NCBI GenBank assembly: GCA_012295275.1
Contig: CM022671.1
Span: 36,464,683-36,528,682 of the forward strand
Direction of reading: 5' to 3'
Source of the DNA: Chrysomallon squamiferum
Lineage: Eukaryota > Mollusca > Gastropoda > Neomphalida > Peltospiridae
DNA length: 64,000 nucleotides
Made by a program: the position numbers and the translations under genes. Positions 37,480-50,330 of the stretch are shown here, piece by piece. Below the pieces are notes generated by a model. It ran no database searches. It worked only from the letters and a program-made list of their open reading frames with translations, and was not told the origin of the DNA. How positions within the stretch are numbered: position 1 is the first letter of the stretch; each line of letters opens with the position of its first letter.

Positions 37480-37900
37480 GAACTTATGATGCTGTGAAAG
37501 AAGTTTTCTGAATAATTTTTCTATACTGCTACTTTTGTGGCTGGCTGTCACACTTTTCTAATAATAAAGTGAAATGTAGATATCACAAAATGTAACTCAT
37601 ATTGCCTGTGTAGTCGTGACGTCATTACATAGAGAAGAATCCATTTTCTTTCTTTATTTATTTATTTACTGTCGAGCGTATTTTTTCGAAATACCTTCAG
37701 AAAAAAAAAATAAAAATAAAAAAATTAACAAAATAAATAAAAGACAAAGAGCAGTGTACAGCAATAGAGTCATATCAAAGACGGTGGATATCCATTTCTA
37801 CCAATTAGTAAATTAATATAACAGACACACCCAGTGTCAGGTAGTGCAGTGATTTCTGAAGCCTCAAACACTCACCTGTCACGACAAAGTGTACCTTTTT

Positions 37901-38095
37901 TTAGATATTCTCTTCCAAATGTCCGTCTGAACTCTTCTCTGCCATAGGATAAGCGGGCTGACTTTTTATCAGACTACCAGTTTTACTTTGCATTGACCCC
38001 TTACCCTGATCACTTGGTAGTCTGAAACAGACATCCAGGCTAAGCACGGTCGCTTGAAAACGTGACATTATTTTAAAACTGCATCCAAACTCCAC
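37901..38095 (-). other. Antisense open frame present in all three units
   Basis: A 64-codon frame starting MEFGCSFKIMSRFQ; copies are at 47054-47248 and 56533-56727. It is followed about 20 bp past its stop by a donor-like GACAG|GTGAGTG. The three copies are nearly identical because the whole unit is duplicated, so openness is weak evidence. Not recognised. Confidence 0.25.
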
Positions 38096-38561
38096 AGAAC
38101 TTGTCCGCTGATTCAGTGATATCAGAAATTTGAGTACTCTCTTTATCTGTTCAGCATTGCGAGTTTTTCATGAAATGGTATTAGGATGCTGAAACACGAC
38201 TCTTATTATTTATTTACAAATATTTGGGCTTTAAAAGGCAGTTTAATTATTATTACAATTTATACATAAAAAAAAAAAAAAAAAAATGATATCATTTACC
38301 ACTGTTTTATATTTCCCTATTTTATAAATTGATTCTAGACAATGTTGAGATTACATATGTGTAAAAATGAATAATTTAAAGTAAATATTTGTAGTTAATA
38401 ACTGTAGTCCAGCCAATGAGACAAAATTTCCTGACACGAGGTTTCAGTGTTAAAGAGAGGAAGTCAGTCATCAGAATCACATTTAACAGGAATCCACTCT
38501 GTAGTTAAAGAAAGCTATATAATAATAATAATAAGAAGAAGAAGAAGAACAACAACAAGAA

Positions 38562-38597
<36 letters not shown>

Positions 38598-38723
38598 TAT
38601 ATAAATAAATAAATAAATGAATTTACACAACTAGATTAACTTTTGGCATACTGTTCAGATCAAATAATAAATATGGAAAGTGAATTAAATGAATCTTAAA
38701 TTAAAATAAATAGCTATTGATAT

Positions 38724-38771
<48 letters not shown>

Positions 38772-38999
38772 CATAATACCTGTAATACATTATTAAATAT
38801 TATATTTTTTTTTTTTTTTAATTAATTAAATAACTGACTGACTTGTAAGTATAACAAAATAAAATAAAATATAAATACACCGATTTTATTTCATTGTGAT
38901 TCAATTACCGAGTCCACTCTAATTCATTACTCCAAATGAAAACGAAATAAGCCGAAACAAGCCGAAGCATGGTGTCTGATAAAACACAAGGGCGTCGGA

Positions 39000-40830
39000 A
39001 TGAAAATCTTAACTTTTGTCTGTTCAAATCTATCACGAATTAACGTAGATGTACGTAATCACGTCCAAGTAGAATGGTATCCAGGCCCGAACATCCGTCT
39101 TTTTTGGAGAAAGGTCACTAATCATAAAAGTAATTCTCAGCCAGAAAACACTATTTTAAATACGGGAAAAAAGGTCATGGCCAAACAAAATCCCTCAGCT
39201 TTCACAAATCACTTGAGAAATATGATAAGCTCTATCCGTAAAGAAATTCCCCCAAAATAAACTATTTTTTGCAGGAACAAATTTTTCACATAAACTTTCG
39301 GCAAATCAAAAATTATGCCTAAAATTAAATTTCGCAGCTAAATCTTTGAGAGATATAGATAAATTAAGTCAATCTCAGACAACAAGTTTGAAGTAATCCA
39401 AGATCTAATCCATTGAACTGAAGGAACAGCCAGCAGAATATACTTAAACTCGTTAAATATCTTAAATCTAAACTAAATTCAGGTGAAGGTAAAAATCATT
39501 ATAATATAGGGTTAGGTACAAAATAGGGTTAGGTATATTAAATCAATCTCAGAGAACAGGTTTGAAGTAATCGAAGACCTAATACATTGAACTGAAGGAA
39601 CAGCCAACAAAATATACTTAAACTGGTTAAATATCTTAAATTTAAACTAAATTCAGGTGAAGGTAAGAAATATTATAATATAGGGTTATTTACAAACATG
39701 ATAAATCTAACAGAAATCTAAAAGCATAACTTTCTAACAACCGCCAAAAAGTCACTTTTGAACCGAATCCTTAATTTTGTTCTCGCACCTCAACACAACA
39801 TTGGTTTAGAAGCACTTCTCGATGGAAGTTAAACATTTTTGAATATAAAATGAAATTGGACGGTTACTTCAGAAACTCAAGTCCAGAAAAATTACCCTTC
39901 ACAGAATTGTCCCGGTTGGACACCCGTCGTTCCAAGACAGATCCCGAGATCGTTAAAAGTTACAGAAATATGTAAGAAAATGTGAGAAAATTATTCAAAT
40001 AGTCAAAATATCTCGGTCTACGCCAGCTTTTCCAAATACGTCGATGACGATCGACCGATTGATCGTCAGAGTAGTGCGGGTGATGAGTAGTGCAACTCAC
40101 GTAAATCCGAGGACGTCGGCTAAATACAAAATATGTTACGAGTTAGAACTGTTTGTCACAGATTGTAGACATGAAGTTGACATTCCTGTTAACCAAACAC
40201 TTTAACCTACCTGGCCATATACTGGAGGCAGTGCCGGATTTATTGTGCTAGACGCCCAAAGGCTATAGAAATTTTACCGCCCCCTCTACAAGCCCACGTC
40301 ACCCTTCCGACTTTGTTTATTAAATAATATGAAATATATGATTTTTTTATAACTTATGGAAAAGCGCACAAATTCTTACTGAAAAAGCGCACAACTCAAA
40401 AAATGTCAGTAGTTTTACAAACTTTCTGTCCAATAGGTATTTATTCTTAGTCATAATAATTTAATTGAATTAGGTCAAAAGAGCCCAATTTTTAACAAAC
40501 GCAAAACTCGATAATTTAGTTCACAATCTCCTAAAAAATGCGCCCAATTGTGTGTGAAAGGCGCATAGTTGGGAACACTGGCCAGTAACAAATTTCATAA
40601 ACTGCCGCCCCTATCATCCCGCCGCCCTAGGCTCTAGCCTAGAAAGCCTATGTGGGAAATCGGGACTTGACTGGAGGATCATTTTGAAATAATCCCAATA
40701 GAGCAAACGCGCATTCTCGGTTCCAAAACTTTAGATTCGAACGAGAAGCGTTTTTGATTCGCACATTACAAAGACAAAAACCGTTTGGAATAAATTTTGA
40801 ATCAGGCAAATGTAAAGAGAGAGATAAGAT
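39000..40830 (+). mobile_element. Penelope-like retroelement remnant, unit 1
   Basis: Pieces in order: an unassigned segment (39000-39260, shared by all three units); the N-terminal part of a Penelope-type RT in broken frames (39770-40000: LNFVLAPQHNIGLEALLDGS, then KLDGYFRN and LPFTELSRLDTRRS); the end of a GIY-YIG domain (HFNLPGHILE at ~40200, then DHFEIIPIEQT after the hAT insert); and the typical C-terminal REAFLIRTLQRQKPFGINFE (~40738-40800). The central RT core present in unit 2 is deleted between about 40085 and 40095. Frameshifts throughout; inactive. Confidence 0.7.
40229..40669. mobile_element. hAT-type non-autonomous element inside the Penelope remnant, unit 1
   Basis: 441 bp flanked by a perfect 8-bp target duplication ACTGGAGG (40221-40228 and 40670-40677). 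The ends CAGTGCCGGATTT and, reversed, CAAGTCCCGATTT form imperfect terminal repeats of hAT type. The interior has GC-rich parts (ccgccgccctaggc) and no transposase. Removing it joins HFNLPGHILE to DHFEIIPIEQT in one frame, confirming the insertion. Confidence 0.85.
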
Positions 40831-41597
40831 AAAAAGTTGCCATTGGTAAAATTACGAAAGAGCAATATTCTAACTTACAGACTACTATGAAAAATCAAAT
40901 AACAGCTTTGGATAAAATTGAAGTCTAAAGGACATTTACAATTTTCGGAATAATATGCCTGATAAAATTATGTTTCGAAAGGAATTACGAATTAATTCAA
41001 TAAAAGGTACGGAAATGTTTTAAAATGTTTTCAAACGATATGTTATGTTTTCCGATTTTTTGGAATGTATTTTTCTGAAATGTTTCTTTTTTTTTTTTTT
41101 TTTTTACTGACTTCGTGAAAAGATGTATTCTAAATAGTGTTTTCAAAAGTTTCAAATAGATTACTGACTTGCATTTTTTTCTAGAAGTGTATTTGTGTTA
41201 AATGTTATTATATTTTATAAATTGATTAGAAAAGATACTACTTTCTAAATAGTTTTTGTAATAGTTTTCAACAGATTTAGTAATGCATTGTTTTGTTCTA
41301 CAAATGTATTTTTAACCATATCTGAACGTTTTTGTTTATAGTTTTAAAAGATTTAAATAAATGTTTTAAAGATGTTATAGAAAAATAATTAATTTATAAA
41401 CAAAGGACCGAAGCATAGTGTAATAAATATTACAATGGGGAACTTCAAGTCAGCTCTAATTCCTTGAGATAAAATTAGAAAATAAACATATATATTAGAA
41501 TACTTAATAACTTTGTTGTCGTCTTTATTACTGAAACTATCTGACTCCCTGGCAGGCTATTTACACGTTAAGTTGATATCGTGAGCGAACGTTCAAA
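40831..41597 (+). other. 3' part of Penelope remnant and E2 upstream region
   Basis: AT-rich, with tandem-like segments around ttctaaatagtttttgtaa (41110-41290). The last 90 bp (from ctgactccctggcaggctat) are conserved before the type II exons of E2 and E3, and in diverged form before E4, so this is probably the type II promoter. Confidence 0.5.
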
Positions 41598-44343
41598 ATG
41601 GCCACTGTGTTGATTACTAAGATATATCAAGAGATGTCTGTTGTTTTCCTAGCTTTGATTACAGGTGAGAAATATTAACTGAACTGTTATATTCTGACTT
41701 ATGATTAATTTATCACATTTACTGATTAAATACCGTTCCCGTAATGCAACTCGTTTTCTAAAAAATAATTTTAACATTTTTTTTTTTTATCTTTCTGGTT
41801 CGCACCTTGCTCTTTTTATAATCCTAAATGTCTGAAATGAGAAATTTAAACTGTTTTCTCTACACCTGATACCTAACAACCCTTTAATATAAAAAACACA
41901 ATGTTTGAATAAAGCAAAACAACAACAAGAAAAAAACAACGACAAAACAACAGGAACGACAACAAAAACGACAATAATAATACTGTTTCTACTACTAATA
42001 CTTCTAGTGCCATTACTACTATTCCTGCTATTACTACCACTACTGCTACTACTATTATTATTACTGCTGCTGCTACTACTACTATTACTGCTACTACTAC
42101 TACTAGTGCGAGAACTACTACTATCACTACTACTACAGCTACTGCTGTTATTGCAAGTAACTAATATTACTGCTACTAATATTACTATTATTCCTCAAAC
42201 AACTGCTGCTATTATTAGTTCAACAGCTACTGCTGCTGCTACTCCTATGACTACTACTACTGTTACTATTACTACTGGTACTGCTGCTGCTACTACTGCT
42301 TTTACCACCACTACTGCTACTACTATTACTACCACTAATGCTATTGCTGCTGCTACACCCACGATTATTCCTACTGCTACTATTACTATTAGTATTGCTA
42401 CTACTAGTACTACTACTGCTACTATTACTACCACTAATGCTATTGCTGCTGCTACTCCCACGACTATTCCTACGAGTACTGCTACTACTGCTACTACAAC
42501 TATTAGTAATATTAATAACAGGTCATTATAACAAAATGAAAGCTACACACTGATGATAATTATTAATATACCTTTTGTATGCACATCAGGTTTACATGCC
42601 CTGTCATTGTTAATAATATTATTATTATTATTGTTGTTGTTGTTGTTTTTATTATTAGTATTAACTGTGTATAATTTGACGTCTGTACCGCTAGGCTCTC
42701 AACGTGCCTATAATAGAATAACTGTATTATAATATTCAATGCATACCAGTGTTTCACGCATAACTGCATCGCTTTCAGTGTCATTAAATAGGGTTACCCG
42801 GATCCACACGACTCATACAAAATGGCGAACACGTACAAAAATATACATTATTTTGTTCTAAAACTTCTTCTTTTGTTTGTTTCCGGTAAGTTTCTTGTTG
42901 TTGTTGTTGTTGTTGTTGTTCTTATTATTGTTGTTGTTACTATTATTGTTGTTGTTGAAGATTTGAAGTAGAGATTCTATAATTGTTGTTGTTGTTGAAG
43001 ATTTGTTAAGTAGAGATTGAATTTGTTATATGTATATTGTAGTATGTTTGTTATTTGTAGTTTAGTGACTTTGTTACATGTACTATAGTGACTTTGTTAC
43101 ATGTACTATAGAGACTTTGTTATATGTACTGTAGAGACTTTGTTATATGTACTATAGTGACGTTGTTGTCTGGACTGTAGTGACTTTGTTATATGTACTG
43201 TAGAGACTTTGTTATATGTACTGTAGTGACTTTGTTATATGTACTATAGAGACTTTGTTATATGTACTATAGTGACTTTGTTATATGTACTGTAGTGACT
43301 TTGTTATATGTACTGTAGTGACTTTGTTATATGTACCGTAGAGACTTTGTTATAAGTACTGTAGTGAGTTTGTTGTATGTACTGTAGTGATTTTGTTATA
43401 TGTAGTGTAGATATTTTGTTTATATGTACTATAGTGATTTTGTTATATGTAATGTAGAGACTTTGTAATATATACAGTACTGATTTTGTTATATGTACTG
43501 TAGTAACTTTGTAATTCGTACAGTAGTTACTTTGTTATATGTACTGTTGTGACTTTGTTATATATATTGTAATGAGTTTGATATGTGCACTAAAGTGAGT
43601 TTGTTATTTGTACTCTAGTAGTGACTTTGTTATATGTACTGTAGTGACTTTGTTATATGTACTGTAGTGACTTTGTTATATGTACTGTAGTGATTTTGTT
43701 ATTATATAGAGACTTTGTTAGATGTATTGTAGAGACTTTGTTATATGTACTATAGTGACTTTGTTATATGTAATGTAGAGACTTTGTAATATATACAGTA
43801 CTGATTTTGTTATATGTACTGTAGTAACTTTGTAATTCGTACAGTAGTGACTTTGTTATATGTACTGTTGTGACTTTGTTATATATATTGTAATGAGTTT
43901 GATATGTGCACTAAAGTGAGTTTGTTATTTGTACTGTAATGATTTTGTTATATGTACTGTAGTGATTTTGTTATATGTCTTGTAGTGAGTTTGTTATATA
44001 TACTGTAGTGATTTTGTTATATGTATTGTAGTGAGTTTGTTATATGTACTGTAGTGATTTTGTTATATGTACTGTAGTGATTTTGTTATATGCAATGTAG
44101 TGATTTTGTTATATGTACTGTAGTGATTTTGTTATATTCAATGTATTGAATTTATTATTTGTACTACAGTGACTTGTTTATATGTACTTTATATTTATTA
44201 TTATTATTATAAATTACAGAACTGGAGGCTACGATTTGCTATACAGGGAGGTACCTGATAAACTTTTCCATTACGTACTGCAGATATGGTTGCTGTGGTT
44301 CCTCCTACGATCAGACATGTTGTCCATTCCCGTGAGTATGAGA

Positions 44344-44434
<91 letters not shown>

Positions 44435-44797
44435 CTAATAACAAATTTTCTTTCCTCTCTCTATTTTGTTTTTTAATGCACAGCCTATCTCTTTGTCATC
44501 CTATTTTTCTGTGACGTCTGCATCGCCCTAAGTCTCTCTATCACTCTGTCTCTCTCCCCTTCACGTCTCTTTGTGTCCTTGAATCATTCTCTGTCCTCTT
44601 ACTTATTAATTTTTGAACGTTTTACTATTAACTATTTCTACTGTACCACCAGCACTGCTACTAATAGTACTGCCATTATTCCTATAGGTACCGCTATTGT
44701 TATTAGTACTGAAACTACTACTACAACTGCTACTTCTGTTGCTGCCACTATTACTGCTACTACTACTACTACTACTACTACTACTAAATACTCTCTC

Positions 44798-44846
<49 letters not shown>

Positions 44847-44962
44847 GCCACTACAATACTGACTACTACTACTACTACTATATATATACAATATATTATA
44901 AATAAATAAATAAATATATATATACTACTACTACTACAGAGAGAGATAAAGAAGAGAAATAA

Positions 44963-45033
<71 letters not shown>

Positions 45034-45970
45034 ATTAAATTAGTAAATTCTCAGATGTTGTTTATTCACTCTCTTTCCCAACTACAACACTGACGTGTTA
45101 ATTTTAGAATTCAAATACTTGTGGGTTGTCTTATTGGTGGAGCAGTCCTGATCGCCATCATTGTCACCGTTATTTGTTGTTGTCGCAGACGTGGAAATAA
45201 TGGAAGAATTATTCAGACTTCTTCTGGTGTCCCCGTCGTAGTACAAACAGGTAAAAATACTCGCTTTGTGTGTGCGTGCTTGTCTGTGTGTGTGTGTGTT
45301 TGTGTGTCTGTCTGTGTTTGTGTTTATTTGTAAGTATATATTTGCGTACACATATTTTTGTATGCCTTTCTCGATATGCATTTAGAAATCAAGCATAAAC
45401 TTTTCAGTGAGAAAAGAGTAATATTAATAACTTTCATTCTGCATTAAATTTACATTGTATATATATATAGCTATTATAATTATTTGCGTATGTGAGTCTG
45501 AGTTATATGATAGAACTGTGTCATTATTAAAGCTGCATTACGACTAAATAAATAACTTTCTGAATTTAATTAACTCAATACATAATGAAACTATTAAAAC
45601 TGTAACATAAAGAAGCTATTAAAATGTACATGTTACATAAATAAACATTTAAATTCTTACATAAAGAGAACATTAAAATAAAGATAAGACATAAAATAAC
45701 ATTAAATCGTTAGATAAATAAAATATTAACTATTAAAACTGGTGATCTAATTATGAAATTAATAGAAAATTCAGTTATATTATTGTTATTGTTATTATTA
45801 TTATTATTTCAGAAATGACTAATACTACCTGTGTCACACCCATGTATCCGCCCAGTGGAGGACAGGCCGTGGCTCCTCCCCCTTCCTATGCCATACCGCC
45901 CCCTTCATACAGCGAGGTGACGGGCGGAAAGACCCCGGGTGTTGCCTATGACAACGCAGGGTATTCTTAA
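41598..45970 (+). CDS. E2: Shisa-like membrane adaptor (type II first exon form)
   Basis: Exons 41598-41664, 44220-44331, 45108-45250 and 45813-45970, phases 1, 2, 1, 159 residues. The signal peptide is MATVLITKIYQEMSVVFLAL. The six-Cys ectodomain follows C-x13-C-x3-CC-x7-CC (C29, C43, C47/48, C56/57), ending CCPFP. The TM helix (VGCLIGGAVLIAIIVTVI) is followed by CCCRRR. The tail has PPPSYAIPPPSYSEV, two PPxY motifs, and ends DNAGYS. It has the same plan as gene D and E4. This is the most complete member: all exons and a second first exon (42822-42885) are intact. Expected role, from Shisa/WBP1-type relatives: a transmembrane adaptor linking membrane partners or receptors to WW-domain ubiquitin ligases. 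Not shown here. Confidence 0.85.
41980..42520 (+). repeat. (ACT)n/(GCT)n-type low-complexity tract in E2
   Basis: Imperfect ACT, GCT and ATT trinucleotides between the two alternative first exons. A shorter version is in E3 (51370-51540), and traces occur in E4 (59890-59990). Long Leu, Thr and Val frames here are artefacts. Confidence 0.9.
42747..42772 (+). promoter_or_regulatory. Conserved upstream element of type I first exon (E2)
   Basis: CAGTGTTTCACGCATAACTG, about 50 bp before the ATG at 42822, matches the elements before the type I exons of D and E3. Confidence 0.45.
42822..42885 (+). CDS. E2 alternative type I first exon
   Basis: ATG, 21 codons (MANTYKNIHYFVLKLL.. then LLFVS) and a GTAAGT donor in phase 1, the same phase as the type II exon. 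Spliced to 44220 it gives a 158-residue protein with a different signal peptide but the same mature chain. It is homologous to the only first exon of gene D and to 51854-51917 in E3. Absent from E1 and E4. Confidence 0.8.
43020..44170 (+). repeat. 23-bp minisatellite in E2 intron 1
   Basis: About 50 units of gtgactttgttatatgtact plus 3 bp, with gtgatt, gtgagt and gagact variants. Two sub-blocks (43435-43605 and 43755-43925) are near-identical larger duplicates. It is the same repeat as in gene D and E3, in the same orientation relative to the gene. Confidence 0.95.
44344..44431 (+). repeat. (CT)n microsatellite, E2 intron 2
   Basis: About 44 CT units starting 12 bp after the donor of the six-Cys exon. 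Confidence 0.95.
44755..45030 (+). repeat. (TAC)n, (TA)n and (GA)n tracts, E2 intron 2
   Basis: Successive simple repeats: TAC at 44757-44785, TA at 44801-44840, mixed TAC/TA to 44940, and GA at 44969-45030. Confidence 0.9.
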
Positions 45971-46089
45971 AACAAGTGACCGTGTTTGGGAAAATCAGCA
46001 GTAGTCTCACTAAGCTAGTGTCTGTGTTTTCTAAACAACTATGCAAATCCCCTCTCTAATTAATTTTTATTTCACTAACATTAACCAAA

Positions 46090-46350
46090 TTAGCAAAAAA
46101 TTCTTTTTTAATGAAAATTAATGAAAATGTTTTAATGTGTTCTAACGTAAACATTTTTGTAAAGGAAATTAATGCAAATGTTTTAGTGTGTTCTAACATA
46201 ATCTTTATTTCTGTAAAGGAAATTAATTTAAATTTTTTTTTGTGTTCTAACATAAACATTTCTGGAAATTAATGAAAATGCTTTAGTGTGTTCTAACATA
46301 AACATTTCTGTTACGGAAATTAATGAAAATATTTTCATGTGTTCCAGAGT
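46090..46350 (+). repeat. 51-bp repeats in E2 3' flank
   Basis: About five diverged copies of the same unit as at 36680-36990. Confidence 0.85.
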
Positions 46351-46555
46351 AAGACATGGAAATCAGGCATGGTATTCGAAAATATGAAATTTTTCTGTGT
46401 TTTTTATGTATCCGGTGAATTTTTGAATAGAAAATAGAAATTTACATTTTTATCTATGACAAGGTAGATTATAACTTTTTACAGAATGACTTAGACAAAG
46501 TAACAAAAACATTATAGGTTATCCTTATCATTTTACTATCTTTTCACTTCTTTTT

Positions 46556-46586
<31 letters not shown>

Positions 46587-47716
46587 TTATTATTATTATT
46601 AATTTTAATTATGCATAAATTCTATCATAAATGGGGACATCCGAATTCTCTAAACATGAATAAAAATTGTAGATAGGTTTTTTATGTTTTATATCATGAA
46701 AAATGTCTCACTTTTAACATTTTTAATGTGTAATTATGATTATTATTCTTGGTGTTGTTGCTGTTGCTGTTAGTAATATTATGATATTTATGTTTATTTA
46801 TTATTATTATTATTGAACTTACGATGCTGTGAAAGAAGTTTTCTGAATAATTTTTCTACACTACCACTTTTGTGGCTGGTTGTCACACTTTTCTAATAAT
46901 AAAGTAAAATGCAGATATCAGAAAATGTAAAGACGGTGGATATCCATTTCTACCAGTTAGTAAATTAACATAACAGACACACCCAGTGTCAGGTAGTGCA
47001 GTGATTTCTGAAGCCTCAAACACTCACCTGTCACGACAAAGTGTACCTTTTTTTTAGATATTCTCTTCCAAATGTCCGTCTGAACTCTTCTCTGCCATAG
47101 GATAAGCGGGCTGACTTTTTATCAGACTACCAGTTTTACTTTGCATTGACCTCTTACCCTGATCTCTTGGTAGTCTGAAACAGACATCCAGGCTAAGCAC
47201 GGTCGCTTGAAAACGTGACATTATTTTAAAACTGCATCCAAACTCCACAGAACTTGTCCGCTGATTCAGTCATATCAGAAATTTGAGTACTCTCTTTATC
47301 TGTTCAGCATTGCGAGTTTTTCATGAAATGGTATTGGGATGCTGAAACACGACTCTTATTATTTATTTACAAATATTTTGGCTTTAAAAGGCAGTTTAAT
47401 TATTATTACAATTTATACATTTTATAAAAAAAGAAAAATGATATCATTTACCACTGGTTTATATTTCTTTTTTTTATTAATTGATTCTAGACAATGTTGA
47501 GATTAGATATGTGTAAAAATGAATAATTTAAAGTAAATATGTGTAGTTAATAACTGTAGTCCAGCCAATGAGACAAAATTTCCTGACACGAGGTTTCAGT
47601 GTTAAAGAGAGGAAGTCAGTCATCACAATCACATTTAACAGGAATCCACTCTGTAGTTAAACAAAGCTATATAATAATAACAACAACAACAACAACAACA
47701 ATAATTACGAAGTAAG

Positions 47717-47747
<31 letters not shown>

Positions 47748-48111
47748 ATGAATTTACACAACTAGAATAACTTTTGGCAGAGTGTTCAGATCAAATAATA
47801 AATATGAAAAGTGAATTAAATGAATCTTAAATTAAAATAATTAGATACTGATATGATTTAAAAAACAAAATAATAATAATAATAATAATAAAACCTGAAA
47901 TACATTATTAAATATTAGATTTTACTTTTTTAATTAATTAATTAACTGACTGACTTGTAAGTATAACAAAATAAAATAAAATATATATACACCGATTTTA
48001 TTTCATTTTGATACAATTACCAAGTCCACTCTAATTCATTACTCCAAAAGAAAACGAAATAAGCCGAAACAAGCCGAAGCATGGTGTCTAATAAAACACA
48101 AGGGCGCCGGA

Positions 48112-50330
48112 ATGAAAACCATAATTTTTGGCTCTTCAAATTTATCACGAATTAACGTAGATGTACGTAATGACGTCCAAGTAGAATGGTATCCAGGCCC
48201 GAACATCCGTCTTTTTTGGAGAAAGGTCACTAATCATAAAAGTAATTCTCAGCCAGAAAACACAATTTTAAATACAGGAAAAAACTGTATTTCCCTCAGC
48301 TAGCACAAACCAGTAAAAAATATGATAAGCTCTATCCGTAAAGAAATTCCCCCAAAATAAACAATTTTTTGCAGGAATAAACATTTCACATAAACTTTCG
48401 GCAAATCAAAAATTATGCCTAAAATTAAATTTCGCAGCTAAAATGGGATATAGATAAATTAAGTCAATCTCAGACAACAAGTTTGAAGTAATCCAAGATC
48501 TAATCCATTGAACTGAAGGAACAGCCAGCAGAATATACTTAAACTGGTGAAATATCTTGAATTAAAACTAAATTCAGATGAAGGTAAAAACCATTATAAT
48601 ATAGGGTTAGGTACAAACATCATAAATCTAACAGAAATCTAAAAGAATAACTTTCTAAGAATCGCCAAAAAGTCACTTTTGAATCGAGTCCTTAATTTTG
48701 TTCTCTCACCTCAACACAATATTGGTTTAGAAGCACTTCTCGATGGAAGTTAAACATTTTTGAATATAAAATGAAATTGGACGGTTACTTTAGAAACTCA
48801 AGTGGAGAAAAATTACCCTTCACAGAATTGTCCCGGTTGGACACCCGTCGTTCCAAGACAGATCCCGAGATCGTTAAAACTTACAGAAATATGTAAGAAA
48901 ATGTGAGAAAATTATTCAAATAGTCAAAATATCTCGGTCTACGCCAGCGGTTCCAAATACGTCGATGACGATGGACTGATTGATCGTCAGAGTAGTGCGG
49001 GTGATGTGAGTTAGGGAATCACCCTTAATATATTCAACTGTTTTGTACCGTGAGGGTTCATGGAGTAACGCAAGGTGCGTCAACATGTATTGTATATACA
49101 AAGTATACTCAGTACATATATAAATAAACATATTCAGCATTTTGTAATAAAGGTAGATCGTTTTGTTGTGGTCATTTTAAATGTAGCTCTGATCTTTGCA
49201 AAAAACCGCAAAAATGATAATCAAACCTGCAGACAAGGATCAGCATCTTTTCTTTTATCAAGCGAAAGTTACATCCTAGAAGTCCACAGACAACTAAATA
49301 ACAAAAAATAAGAATAAAAATTGGACGAAGCCATTTGGCCAGCTAATAAGAATAAATTCAAGTGATCGTCCACAGGAAAAGGGTGATGTAAATAAAAAAC
49401 AGATGAACTATTTAACATCATGATTTGAATGTGAGCCTAGAAAATTTATTTACTCGCAAAGATACAAAAGCCAATTGAAACATGGACAGATATCAACACA
49501 CCACTCTGTCGACCAGTCATCTCTGATTGTGGATCGGAATCTTATAACATTTCCGAATACACTGACTATTATTTAAAACCAGCTGCAAATAGAGACACTA
49601 GTTTTGTTAATAATACAGATGATCTTTTGTTTAAAATATCTAAAAGAAAAATACCACCAAACTGCTGTTTTGTTACCCTTGAAATTGATTCCATGTACAC
49701 TAACATAAAATTTCAGTCTACGTTGAGTAGCGAACAAACAAAAAGTTAATATCAAATGCGAACTAACCTAGACTGCGAATCCAAAAAATATTGGGTATTC
49801 GATAACATGGAACTCACGTAAATCCCAGGACGTCGGCTAAATACAAAATATGTTACGAGTTAGAACTGTTTGTCACAGATTGTAGACATGAAGTTGACAT
49901 TCCTGTTAACCAAACACTTTAACCTACCTGGCCATATACTGGAGGCAGTACCGGATTTATTGTGCTAGTCGCCCAAAGGGTCAAAAGAGCCCAATTTTTA
50001 ACAAAGCGCAAAACTCGATAATTTAGCGCACAATCTCCTAAAAAAGCGTCGAATTGTGTGTGAAAGGCGCATAGTTGGCAACACTGGCCAGTAACAAATT
50101 TCATAAACTGCCGCCCCTATCATCCCGCCGCCCTAGGCTCTAGCCTAGAAAGCCTATGTGGGAAATCGGGACTTGACTGGAGGATCATTTTGAAATAATC
50201 CCAATAGAGCAAACGCGCATTCTCGGTTCCAAAACTTTAGATTCGAACGAGAAGCGTTTTTGATTCGCACATTACAAAGACAAAAACCATTTGGAATAAA
50301 TTTTGAATCAGGCAAATGCAAAGAGAGAGA
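48112..50330 (+). mobile_element. Penelope-like retroelement remnant, unit 2 (most complete)
   Basis: Segments on the + strand: the N-terminal RT region (48665-48895) as in unit 1; IIKPADKD (49217-49240) and, in another frame, YILEVHRQLNN (~49275-49306); then an open RT core (49441-49749) with KIYLLAKIQKP, CRPVISDCGSESYNISEY and TLEIDSMYTNIKF, typical of Penelope-type RT motifs; then the GIY-YIG end (HFNLPGH) and C-terminal KPFGINFE after a hAT insert. Several frameshifts show it is dead. An unrelated ~130 bp (about 49005-49135) interrupts the 5' part. Class assignment is by motif recognition. Confidence 0.85.
49946..50175. mobile_element. hAT-type element, unit 2, internally deleted
   Basis: 230 bp with the same ends and the same ACTGGAGG target duplication (49938-49945, 50176-50183) as in unit 1. 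About 200 bp after gcccaaagg are missing. The insertion therefore predates the duplication. Confidence 0.85.

Noticed and set aside
39000-39260. 86-codon frame NLSRINVDVRN.. as a gene (copies at 48112 and 57596)
   Set aside because: It is part of the duplicated, transposon-bearing spacer; no splice context or recognisable domain, and the copies diverge by frameshift at the 3' end.
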